The notes under the pieces were generated by a model. It did no database searches, was not told the DNA's origin, and worked only from the letters and a program-made list of their open reading frames with translations. DNA of 64,000 bases from Chryseobacterium vaccae. GTDB lineage: Bacteria; Bacteroidota; Bacteroidia; Flavobacteriales; Weeksellaceae. A program made the position numbers and the translations under genes. Location: the NCBI RefSeq assembly GCF_009602705.1, contig NZ_VSWH01000001.1:1240001-1304000 (forward strand), in the 5' to 3' direction. Shown here piece after piece: positions 55,601-62,921 of this stretch. Each line of letters starts with the position of its first letter. The stretch's first letter is position 1.

Positions 55601-57471
55601 TAGCAGCTATTTGATGTATTTTGATAAAACGCATAGTAGGTACCTGCTGTAGCAGCTGTAGGGGTAGCGTACGCTGCACCTGTATGTGCACTATTGGTAA
55701 ACCATACCAACTGTACGCCTGCAGGTGTTGTACCACTCTCTAAACTGTTAAGATTAGCAGTGGTTGCAGGGCAGTTAATTGCCAATGAGTTAGCCGATAA
55801 TGACGGCGCAGCTGCAGTATAATAACTTACTGTTGCAGGAGATCCCATCGTTCTGGATTTACCCGATGCTACCGTATAAAAAGCATAGTACGTACCTGGT
55901 GCTACAGCAGTAATGTTGGTCATTACAGCGCTACTGGCATCATTGGTAGCGTGCCATTCTACTTCACTTGGATTGGCTTCTGAGTTAGCGTTGTTAAGAC
56001 TAGCTGTTGTACCTTGGCAAATAACTAAGTCTTTTACAGCAGGGCCTATGTTTACGGCGCATACTGAAATAATAGATGTACTATAGCTATAGGTAGGAAC
56101 CACAGTATCGGCATTGCTATTATTTCCCATACTACCGTAAACTAAATGTCCAACATAGCCAAATCGGTCCGTCCCTTTTTTTATATTTATAGTAGTATGA
56201 CCACTTGTTTCTACAGCGGCAACTTGATCGGTTACTTTAAGCCCGTTTGCAGCAGCACTTCTTCCTGGCATATAGATAGGATTATAGTAGGTATTGTCTG
56301 CCGCACCGCCAATCATGAAACCACTATTAGATCCCCAAGCCCACAGTTTGTTTTGATAAGTTAATACATTGATTGCGCTAAATGCGCCCGCTCCGTTTTC
56401 AGAATGTTCACTAGGTGAAATCCAAGCAATGTTTTCTAATGATCCAGTACCTTGACCATCCTGATTGGTTACTTTTTGTGGCTGTACCCAGTTCGTTTTA
56501 TTAACCGTTGTTCCATCTCCTAATTGTCTGGCAGAATTGTCTCCCATAGAATAAAGCTTACCATCCTTCGCTAACAGATAGTATGATTGCGATGATGTTG
56601 TGCCTCCAGTCATCCCAATCATTTTAGGAATAGCTCCTGAAGGTATTGACACTTGTGTTGCGTAAGTTCTGTTGGCAACAGCAGATCCATCGCCAAGATA
56701 AGTTCCCGTACCCCAAGTATAGAGTTTTCCGTCTGAAGTCAAAGCAAACAAAGCACTGTGCATACCTCGCATGGCAACTACATTGGTAAGGTCTGTGGTT
56801 GCTGATGTTTTGACACGATGCCAGATAACGTTATTGGTTACGTCCTGCGCTGTTCCATCTCCATTTTTATTACCCGTAAACGATAATACCCAAGCATCAC
56901 CACTGCAAGTCACAATAGCCAATGTACCATAAGAACCGAACATCATCTTTACTTGCCCCGGTAATACCCCTGCAGGTAAACCATCGGTTTTACCATTGAC
57001 ACTAATCTTACCAAAAGCTGCGGTACTTTTAATAGTAGAACTAATTAACGTATTTGTTCCTCCCCATACGTAGAGACCATCCGTAGTTAATAAAACATGC
57101 TGTTCAGGTAAACCACCTGCCGTAATATATCCTCCAGTTGCTTTCAATGGTGTCCCTATATAATTATAGCCATTTGCCGGAGTTATGTCTCTTGGAGAAA
57201 GTAAGTTTCCAGTTCCGTTGCTATCGGTCTGTGCTCCCCATGCTTTGAAGGTTCCATTACTTTCTTTTACTATGGTTGAATGAAAAATAGATACTATATT
57301 GTCATATTCTATGGTATTCGGATCAGAGCTATTTACATAAGTGTTAGAATTACATCCCGATACACATTGAGCTTGTATTATGCTATTACTCATAAAGAGC
57401 AATAGCATCAGAAGCAGCTTTTGTTTTTTTAGAACCCTTGCTATGGGTTTCGTTGGTTGTTTTTTCATCAT
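52657..57471 (-). CDS. giant secreted protein: RCC1-type propeller, Ig-like repeats, SpaA-like and shared C-terminal module
   Basis: 1604 residues. Signal peptide (about 1-35: KLLLMLLLFMSNSIIQAQ). Residues about 45-470: RCC1-type repeats (GTFKAWGAQTDSNGTGNLLS; DGKLYTWGTGTYLGDGSAV; NKLWAWGSNSGFMIGG). Residues about 490-900: five or six Ig-like repeats with LVWFTNSAHTGAAYATPTA and YYAFYQNTSNSCYSSAS motifs. Residues about 900-1190: a second, tectonin-like propeller (LWAVDANGTLYYRNAGSSDW). Near 1200: a SpaA/prealbumin-like domain (VPVGTYTIKETATSGWEL). Residues about 1260-1430: a jelly-roll (FFEDFGSDAAGTVGPP). The last 105 residues match the 2499-aa protein. A surface or matrix role is likely; the export route after Sec is unclear. 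Confidence 0.82.
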   Translation of the reverse strand: MMKKQPTKPIARVLKKQKLLLMLLLFMSNSIIQAQCVSGCNSNTYVNSSDPNTIEYDNIVSIFHSTIVKESNGTFKAWGAQTDSNGTGNLLSPRDITPANGYNYIGTPLKATGGYITAGGLPEQHVLLTTDGLYVWGGTNTLISSTIKSTAAFGKISVNGKTDGLPAGVLPGQVKMMFGSYGTLAIVTCSGDAWVLSFTGNKNGDGTAQDVTNNVIWHRVKTSATTDLTNVVAMRGMHSALFALTSDGKLYTWGTGTYLGDGSAVANRTYATQVSIPSGAIPKMIGMTGGTTSSQSYYLLAKDGKLYSMGDNSARQLGDGTTVNKTNWVQPQKVTNQDGQGTGSLENIAWISPSEHSENGAGAFSAINVLTYQNKLWAWGSNSGFMIGGAADNTYYNPIYMPGRSAAANGLKVTDQVAAVETSGHTTINIKKGTDRFGYVGHLVYGSMGNNSNADTVVPTYSYSTSIISVCAVNIGPAVKDLVICQGTTASLNNANSEANPSEVEWHATNDASSAVMTNITAVAPGTYYAFYTVASGKSRTMGSPATVSYYTAAAPSLSANSLAINCPATTANLNSLESGTTPAGVQLVWFTNSAHTGAAYATPTAATAGTYYAFYQNTSNSCYSSASAAVTVSNVGSAAPAVNTAVSNSCPSATVNLNTQAHTAAVPVGSTLVWFTNNAHTGTAYATPETATAGTYYAFYHNTSNGCYSEASAPVTVTINACAPCTAPATTQTVNLNSIAVAAAPAGSVLQWHNSATPSASTLLSSTTVNATATPTNYWAFYYDSTNTCYSPGSKATVVRNSCCNYPTVNLSALPHGSVPNGSTLVWYTTSTRTAGTQVSNPLAVANGTYWPFFYDAANNCYSPVGSPVMVAIDSVCPVTDYGYIYVNKKALDENSSVDFNFTVNGGPVTAFTLNDKETKVDLSDLGSSENGRLWAVDANGTLYYRNAGSSDWVQTTVTTATKVDGAAGNDCYFTNTAGQVLRYDGVAAPTVIGSPANYGTLNATDVGSAWNTTPYIMTSNNTIWIYSGSGTAWSQVGTTTNNLKGVDADPSNGDAIVTDGTIVYRLTSAGVKTSLGTPGYVDDVAVTSAGEVISSNEVGSARKWISGTTWGVHETTSRLLAGRITAGHKDQAWGTNPAYSMLSSIYTRVVAGTTATWLDDERVRTTNKGNSIMIKVPVGTYTIKETATSGWELQSIDVYDPTSNSTSNFADQSVTVNVALGETVHAVFTNGLVNTFAMGNDCSTVFFEDFGSDAAGTVGPPLAGQTSYHYATGNNFAQDGYYKVVANVGQFWGGNDDPPYDHTSNDGTGRMMTINASYDKGIFFRRKFTNLVPGKSYKFSAWLMSLSDDVIKPNATFQVIDPASGTVLNQVSSGDITAHNVWNEYSMNFVPTSTQLDLVLLNNAPGGDGNDIALDDIRFEMNKPQNLAASRDCNASTLTVTAPLGAIYEYSLDNVNWQSSPSFTGVASTVTNYYVRYADAVACVSSAAVPSCFCYKPGATTGGSTLNTKVGITALGRAGTTDTDNWPMTRKGGWLVLESKTKGFVPNRVAFSGGNPVGIAAADFVEGMMVYDTTNKCLKMYTLKDGDSAMAWHCVTTQTCPD

Positions 57472-57661
57472 AAAGTTTTTGTTTTGAATTTTTGAAATAT
57501 CATATCGTACTTACTGCTTTGCCATCGGTATTTAAATGGGTGGCAAGGTTCAATAATTAAGGTATGCTCCGGAGGAACAGCCTTTTGAGACATGATTTCT
57601 TTTCTTTTCATCATTTTTGAAATTGTAATTATTATTCTATTTATATTGTTGTATTCTTTTA

Positions 57662-57795
57662 TGGTGAGATCCTTCGACTGTTCTGCTGTGCAGAACTACG
57701 TTCGCAAACTTCGTTACAAGCTGTGCTTGCTCCTCATTTGTGCTCAGGATGACAATGCATTTGTTATGTTGAGCAAAACGAGGTTTTTGAAATAA
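57662..57795. repeat. REP-like intergenic repeat (copy 6) in a gene-free gap
   Basis: GAGATCCTTCGACTGTTCTG..CTCAGGATGACAATG and TATGTTGAGCAAAACGAG. The surrounding 57472-57821 has no coding frame and otherwise holds only A/T-rich DNA, including the leader of the 1604-aa gene. Confidence 0.65.
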
Positions 57796-57821
57796 CAGTG
57801 CATTGAAACAGTAATCTGTTT

Positions 57822-58403
57822 TTATGAAATGAACTTAGGCGGAGGTCTTTGAAAATTTTGTAAAAAGTAACAACCGGAGAATAACCGGCTTTTATAGAAA
57901 ATAGCAAGAAAAATACTGATAGTAAGAATCAATGCCCCAATCATCTTCACTTCATTTCCTATGATGCATTTGAAGCTGAATGATGTACTTCCGAAAGCAT
58001 AAACCTCCAATATCGAAATGTGTAAATGAGTATCTGATTTTGGATTATTACTGAATCTGTAAACTTCTTTCAGGTTTTGTTTAGGTTTAAAAGTTTTTTG
58101 GCAAGATTTTTTAGTTTGCAGTTTCTTTGCAACCAGTAACTTTTGAAGACTTTTTGGCTTAGTGTGGTTTTTTTTTGTTTTAACAGAGGTAATATGCTGA
58201 TTTCCCAAACCGGAAATTACTGCATCTTCCGCAATTACTATTTTTGCACCTCCATCAATTTCTATATGGTTATAAGCTTCTTCCGGTCTGCCAACTGCCT
58301 GCATCATGTGGAAACCTGCAAACAGAAAAAACAACAGAAAAAATCTTCCCTTATGATGAGGGAGGGAAGATTTACGCTTCATGGTTGTATTTTCAGAATC
58401 CAT
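57822..58403 (-). CDS. small membrane-associated hypothetical protein
   Basis: 193 residues; an internal ATG at 58382 (MKRKSS) is an equally good start. It has a basic N-terminus then a hydrophobic segment (FFLLFFLFAGFHMMQA), a lysine-rich middle, and a C-terminal membrane helix (MIGALILTISIFLAIFYKSR). The sequence has no known domain. It is divergent from the TPR/AraC regulator gene; a 38-bp palindrome and a second dyad lie between. A role as exported partner or target of that regulator is possible but unproven. Confidence 0.6.
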   Translation of the reverse strand: MDSENTTMKRKSSLPHHKGRFFLLFFLFAGFHMMQAVGRPEEAYNHIEIDGGAKIVIAEDAVISGLGNQHITSVKTKKNHTKPKSLQKLLVAKKLQTKKSCQKTFKPKQNLKEVYRFSNNPKSDTHLHISILEVYAFGSTSFSFKCIIGNEVKMIGALILTISIFLAIFYKSRLFSGCYFLQNFQRPPPKFIS

Positions 58404-58497
58404 ATGGGTGCATTCTTTTAAAGTTAACCTTGGGCATACCTCCCGGTTAACTTAAATAATGCTGCGATAATATCATTATAAAGAAGCACTCACAAGC

Positions 58498-58535
58498 ATA
58501 CAAAGGGTATTATTCCGGAATAATACCCTTTGTAT
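58498..58535. promoter_or_regulatory. 38-bp perfect palindrome in a divergent promoter region
   Basis: ATACAAAGGGTATTATTCC (58498-58516) is followed directly by its exact reverse complement (58517-58535). With no loop it is either a protein-binding operator or a very strong hairpin. It is located between two divergent starts, where a terminator would be out of place for both genes. A T-rich tail follows on the plus strand. Confidence 0.6.
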
Positions 58536-58553
58536 TTATTTTACAAAAAACTA

Positions 58554-58596
58554 AATAACAATTGGTTACATTGTAAATAACATTGTAATTGTTATT
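58554..58596. promoter_or_regulatory. dyad and tandem TWACATTGTAA boxes before the TPR/AraC gene
   Basis: AATAACAATT (58554-58563) is the reverse complement of AATTGTTATT (58587-58596). Inside are two boxes, TTACATTGTAA (58566) and TAACATTGTAA (58578), 12 bp apart. They lie 65 bp before the regulator's start codon, where an activator or repressor site would be expected. Confidence 0.5.
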
Positions 58597-58660
58597 TTAT
58601 GTTGCTCACAATAAAAGGAACAAGTAGATATTTGTACTTTTGCTAAAATCGTTTTATCAT

Positions 58661-60289
58661 ATGAAATATCTCTTTTATATTCTCTCTCTCTTAATATCAG
58701 CATCTACAATTAAAGCACAAAGTTCTGCGGAAATGAAAATTTCAGTTATTGATAAAAAACTAAATGAGATGCCAAAAAATCTGGCAAGTAATTCGAACCG
58801 AGAAAAAGTATTACTTGAGATAAAAAAAGAATCTGAAACGTTAAAATATACTTCTGGAATCTTGCAAAGCATTGATTATTTAATGAGATTATATTCTAAT
58901 CAAGGAAAATATAAAAAAGCGGCTGAAATAGGAAATGGAATCAAAGAAATAATTCCGGATAATCCAACTTCTAAAGAAAAAAGGGTTATCTCTAACATAT
59001 TTCGTACAAGAGCATCTGTTGTAAGTAATTTTGGTTTTTTAGAGGAGGGACTAAAAGATTTTAAAACAGCGATAAGCTATGCAAAAGAGATTGAAAATAA
59101 TGATCAAAAGTTTTATAATCTTTCCCTATGCTATGAAAATATTACACTCTATTATGGTATCAAACATTTCGAAAATAAAAAATATAGAGATTCTATTATA
59201 TATTATCATAAAAAAAGTCTCGAAAAAGCATTTCAAATTAGTGATAAAAGTTCTATAATATCTCAGAGTTTAAAATATGATCAGATTGCTTTTAATGATA
59301 TACGAATGGGTATATTCTATCTCGAACAAGTTGATACTAAAGGAAGTCTGCAATCAGCAGAGAAGTATCTTTTACGGGCATTAAAAATACATGAAAATAA
59401 GACATATCAAATACCAGCAAGCAATAAAATTATATTGCTCAACCAGCTCAGCTGGCTGTACATGGAAAAAAAAGATTATAAAACTTCAATTAGTTATGCA
59501 AAACATGCTCTCAATTTAGAAAAGCAATATCAAGATCCTTATAACAGAGTAGAGTCCCTTGAGTTTCTTGCCTATTGTTATACGGAGATTGGTGAAAAAG
59601 AACAATCGGCAATCTACATGGGTCAATATGCTTCCCTTAAAGACAGTCTTAGTATGATGGAAAAAAATAATACTAAGGAGCCTTTAAAACAGATTGTGTC
59701 AGATATAGATAATACCCACAAAAAAAACACTAAAAATCAGTTTATATTGATTGTAGGGATTGTTTTCGTTGCAGCTTTAGCTACATTGTTTTTTTGGAGA
59801 AGACAAAATAAACGCCTTCATCAAAAATACAATGCATTAATCACCAAATTAAGCCATCAGGAAGAAAATATCCCGTTACATGAAAATGCAGAACATAAAG
59901 AGACTAAACCTGCTTCGGTAATAACTGATGATATTTCAAGAGCCTTACTTCAAAAACTTGAAAAATTTGAAAAATCTGAGAAGTACCTCCGGAAGGACAT
60001 CAGTTTAGCATGGCTTGCCCATCATCTTGATACCAATACTAAATACCTCTCTGAAGGTATTAAGAAACACAGGGATACTAATTTTTCGGATTATATTAAT
60101 GGGCTTAAAATTAATTATATTGTTAACAAACTTTATGAAAATCCTGTCTACAGAAAATACAAGATAAGCTACCTCTCTGAAGAATGCGGATATGCCACTC
60201 CACATGTATTCCGAAGCTCCTTTAAAAAAGAAACCGGCATTACACCTTCTTATTTTATTAAGGAGCTGGAAAATGAGGAAATATCGTGA
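58661..60289 (+). CDS. membrane-bound TPR/AraC hybrid transcriptional regulator
   Basis: About 542 residues. The N-terminal signal (MKYLFYILSLLISASTIKAQ) is followed by TPR-like helical repeats in the periplasm (about residues 25-350: KKAAEIGNGIKEIIPDNPTS; YAKEIENNDQKFYNLSLCYE; LEKAFQISDKSS), a membrane helix (QFILIVGIVFVAALATLFFW) and a cytoplasmic C-terminal AraC domain (ISLAWLAHHLDTNTKYLSEG; SYLSEECGYATPHVFRSSFK; ITPSYFIKELE). So periplasmic sensing could be passed through the membrane to DNA binding in one protein. I start at the ATG at 58661 rather than 58640, since that begins the signal peptide. The adjacent divergent gene and the dyads are natural candidates for regulation. Confidence 0.88.
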   Translation: MKYLFYILSLLISASTIKAQSSAEMKISVIDKKLNEMPKNLASNSNREKVLLEIKKESETLKYTSGILQSIDYLMRLYSNQGKYKKAAEIGNGIKEIIPDNPTSKEKRVISNIFRTRASVVSNFGFLEEGLKDFKTAISYAKEIENNDQKFYNLSLCYENITLYYGIKHFENKKYRDSIIYYHKKSLEKAFQISDKSSIISQSLKYDQIAFNDIRMGIFYLEQVDTKGSLQSAEKYLLRALKIHENKTYQIPASNKIILLNQLSWLYMEKKDYKTSISYAKHALNLEKQYQDPYNRVESLEFLAYCYTEIGEKEQSAIYMGQYASLKDSLSMMEKNNTKEPLKQIVSDIDNTHKKNTKNQFILIVGIVFVAALATLFFWRRQNKRLHQKYNALITKLSHQEENIPLHENAEHKETKPASVITDDISRALLQKLEKFEKSEKYLRKDISLAWLAHHLDTNTKYLSEGIKKHRDTNFSDYINGLKINYIVNKLYENPVYRKYKISYLSEECGYATPHVFRSSFKKETGITPSYFIKELENEEIS

Positions 60290-60330
60290 TTAATTATATT
60301 CTTACTAAGGTTTTAATTTTGGCGATAATA

Positions 60331-60567
60331 TACTTGAATACATCAAGTTAAAATTTGATTATTAAACTCTTCTGAATATTCAATTGCAATAATATAGATT
60401 ATACTTTTGGGAGCTAAAAACTAAATCCCACATTCTTTTATTGTCGTTGGTACATAAATATATTTAATATCAAAGTATATTTTCAAAAATGAGTTATACT
60501 TCGTATATATTAAAAATGACAAATATCTTCTTATTAAGTTTCGAAAAAATAATCAACACTCATTAAA
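60331..60567. repeat. 280-bp direct repeat, copy A (left part, interrupted by IS481 element)
   Basis: Nearly identical to 62363-62599. The rest of copy A (43 bp) continues at 61779-61821 after the IS. A 59-62 codon minus-strand frame runs in both copies (IYVPTTIKECGIWFLAPKSI) but has no start context and is probably a gene fragment. Confidence 0.85.
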
Positions 60568-61771
60568 TGAATTAGTCAATACTTAATCTGACAGTTATAA
60601 TCAAATTAAATAACTTTAAAACAGATTAAGTATTATGACAACACAACAAAAGATTATCAAAAACAAGTTAGGCGTACTTGAATTAGCACAACATTTAGGA
60701 AACGTATCCAAAGCCTGTAAGGTGATGGGCTATTCCCGAGACAGTTTTTATAGATTTAAAGAATTGTATGAGCAAGGAGGTGAATTAGCATTACAGGAAA
60801 TCTCCAGAAGAAAGCCAGTATTAAAGAATCGTGTAGATGAAGTCATTGAAAAAGCTGTTGTTGATATAGCTATTGAAAACCCTGCTTTGGGGCAGCTTAG
60901 AGTAAGTAATGAACTTAAAAAGAAAGGTTTCATTGTATCACCAGGTGGAGTCAGAAGTATTTGGTTAAGACACGATCTACATACGTTTAAACTAAGATTG
61001 AAAGCCCTAGAAGCCAAATCTGCTCAAGATGGTGTAGTCCTTACTGAATCTCAACTTTCAGCACTAGAAAGGGCTAAGGAAGAGAAAAAAGCTCATGGAG
61101 AAATTGAAACTCATCATCCTGGATATTTAGGAGCTCAAGACACTTATTACGTAGGCAATATCAAAGGAGTTGGACATATTTATCAACAAACTTTTATTGA
61201 TACATATTCAAAGGTAGTATTTGCAAAGCTATATGACCGTAAAAATGCTCTTATTGCTGCTGACATGCTTAATGATCAGGTAGTCCCTTTCTTTGAGCAG
61301 CAGGAACTTCGTTTACTCAGAATTTTAACAGACCGAGGAACGGAATACTGTGGAATAAGAGAACAGCATGAATACCAGCTCTATTTGGCCATTGAAGATA
61401 TCGATCATACGAAGACCAAGGCTAAAAGCCCTCAGACCAATGGTATTTGTGAACGTTTTCACAGGACGATACAGGACGAGTTTTATGCCATAGCTTTCAG
61501 AAAGAAAATTTACAGAAGTATTGAAGAACTGCAATTAGACCTGAACAGCTGGTTGTCGTATTACAACAATGAAAGAACGCATACAGGAAAACATTGTTAC
61601 GGTAAAACACCGATGCAGACGTTTCTAGATAGTAAAACTATTGCAAAAGAGAAATTATTGGAAACTCTTGCAGAGGAACAAAAAATCCTTACTTTTGGAA
61701 GTAAGGATAATATTGGATAACTGACAATTATTTTTAACCCCTAACTGTCAGATAAAGTCGTGGCTATTACA
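60568..61771. mobile_element. IS481-family insertion sequence (1204 bp)
   Basis: Terminal inverted repeats of about 30 bp (60568-60597 and 61742-61771), sharing ATCTGACAGTTA exactly and TG...CA outer ends. CATTAAA (60561-60567 and 61772-61778) is repeated at both sides as a 7-bp target duplication. The uninterrupted target survives at 62589-62608 in the paralogous copy B. It is complete and its transposase is intact. Confidence 0.92.
60635..61720 (+). CDS. IS481-family transposase
   Basis: 361 residues. N-terminal HTH (LAQHLGNVSKACKVMGYSRD, YRFKELYEQGG) and a second HTH_like segment, then the integrase core: D in GAQDTYYVGNIKG (about 168), D in RILTDRGTEYCGI (about 232) and E in TNGICERFHRTIQDEF (about 272), with YNNERTHTGKHCYGKTPM after it. 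These DDE residues and the length match IS481. It should be active in cut-and-paste or copy-in transposition. The ATG lies 37 bp inside the left inverted repeat. Confidence 0.95.
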   Translation: MTTQQKIIKNKLGVLELAQHLGNVSKACKVMGYSRDSFYRFKELYEQGGELALQEISRRKPVLKNRVDEVIEKAVVDIAIENPALGQLRVSNELKKKGFIVSPGGVRSIWLRHDLHTFKLRLKALEAKSAQDGVVLTESQLSALERAKEEKKAHGEIETHHPGYLGAQDTYYVGNIKGVGHIYQQTFIDTYSKVVFAKLYDRKNALIAADMLNDQVVPFFEQQELRLLRILTDRGTEYCGIREQHEYQLYLAIEDIDHTKTKAKSPQTNGICERFHRTIQDEFYAIAFRKKIYRSIEELQLDLNSWLSYYNNERTHTGKHCYGKTPMQTFLDSKTIAKEKLLETLAEEQKILTFGSKDNIG

Positions 61772-61814
61772 CATTAAATAACTTTAGAATTCTATCAAGA
61801 TCTTCTAGAAATTG

Positions 61815-61886
61815 GTTCGAAGATAATACTGCCGAGGTCACAAGACCGACATTTGAAGATCTCGCTCTTTGATGTCGGTTTTTTTT
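61815..61886 (+). other. headless tRNA 3' end joined to a broken LuxR copy, with terminator
   Basis: GGTTCGAA ends the homology with copy B. After 7 bp comes CTGCCGAGGTCACAAG, matching the acceptor end of tRNA-Arg (CTGTCGAGGTCACAA) with one difference. A hairpin follows (61845-61852 with 61872-61879) with eight T, as a tRNA terminator would. No tRNA body is present. The junction at TTCGAA equals the T-loop core. Confidence 0.5.
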
Positions 61887-62006
61887 ATTTCTTAATCCGT
61901 TGTTATACTGGCAGATATATAAGTGTATTAATTTCTTCTATAGTATTGTTTTCCATTGTTAATTGAAATTTTTCAATCCACTCGTTTAAAAGCCTATTTT
62001 TTCTAA

Positions 62007-62324
62007 CTACTTTTCCAAATTAAAGTTTATTGCTTCTTTTATTAATTCATTTAAGTCATTCCATTGATTACATTTTTTTAGATAGAATGGTTCCATCCAG
62101 TCATAATCTTTTATTATACAAACGTTAAAATATCCTTCAATATCAAATGAAGGATTCCATCCAACATCTAATAAATTGCCATTTGCCAATTCAACTTGTA
62201 ACAAATCTTCCTTTAAATTGTCAATATTATTTTCAATGCCCAGCGATATATCTATTGTACTTAGATCATCAAATACTATTTTACTTTTATTTCCAATTAT
62301 TCCTTTTATGTTAAATGATTTCAT
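62007..62324 (-). CDS. small hypothetical protein between the two repeat copies
   Basis: 105 residues, acidic and soluble. It begins with KSFNIKGIIGNKSKIVFDDL and has WNPSFDIEGYFNVCIIKDYD with EPFYLKKCNQWNDLNELIKE. The strand-helix pattern and conserved WxPSFD..G.F.V type block resemble small immunity proteins, but no family is recognised. It stands alone within the duplicated segment and may have moved with it. Confidence 0.6.
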   Translation of the reverse strand: MKSFNIKGIIGNKSKIVFDDLSTIDISLGIENNIDNLKEDLLQVELANGNLLDVGWNPSFDIEGYFNVCIIKDYDWMEPFYLKKCNQWNDLNELIKEAINFNLEK

Positions 62325-62362
62325 TATAAATTTATTTAGTTAATTTTAAATATACGATACTG

Positions 62363-62642
62363 TACTTAAATACACCAAGTTAAAATTTGATTATTAAACT
62401 CTTCTGAATATTCAATTGCAATAATATAGATTATACTTTTAGGAGCTAAAAACCAAATCCCACATTCTTTTATTGTAGTTGGTACATAAATATATTTAAT
62501 ATCAAAGTATATTTTCAAAAATGAGTTATACTTCGTATATATTAAAAATGACAAATATCTTCTTATTAAGTTTCGAAAAAATAATCAACACTCATTAAAT
62601 AACTTTAGAATTCTATCAAGATCTTCTAGAAATTGGTTCGAA
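62363..62642. repeat. 280-bp direct repeat, copy B (uninterrupted)
   Basis: Matches copy A over the whole length with a few substitutions. It preserves CACTCATTAAATAACTTTAG, the target of the IS481 element. It ends at GGTTCGAA, after which it continues into the LuxR fragment, whereas copy A turns into a tRNA 3' end. Confidence 0.88.
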
Positions 62643-62875
62643 ACTAAACCTATTAACAGTTTCTGAAAGAAAAATAGTAGAATTACTATCTGCTCAAAAA
62701 ACCAGTAAGCAAATTGCAGAACTTCTTTTCCTGTCCGAAAAAACAGTAGAAGGACACCGTACCAGAATTATAGAAAAATTGGGGATTCCAAAAGAAAAAA
62801 AATGCATTACTGATTTGGGCAATACAGAATTATAAAAAAATCCTTGTAGATTTAAAAATAATTATTAAAAAATGA
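62599..62875 (+). pseudogene. LuxR/GerE-type HTH gene fragment with frameshift
   Basis: The frame reads LEFYQDLLEIGSKLNLLTVS and on through ERKIVELLSAQKTSKQIAEL, then LFLSEKTVEGHRTRIIEKLG, a complete LuxR C-terminal HTH. An eight-A run (about 62795-62802) with one base too many shifts it: the natural continuation NALLIWAIQNYKKI lies in the next frame and runs to a stop at 62873. The sensor or receiver domain upstream is missing; a stop (62596) sits before the fragment. It is broken at both ends, unless the A-run is a sequencing error. Confidence 0.8.
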
Positions 62876-62921
62876 AAGATGTCTTTCACCCTATTATAAA
62901 CCTACCGGAACATTATTAATA

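Noticed and set aside
62366..62554. 62-codon minus-strand open frame in repeat copy B
   Set aside because: It is also present, shortened, in copy A. It has no start context and no flanking signals, so it is likely a fragment of a lost gene or chance.
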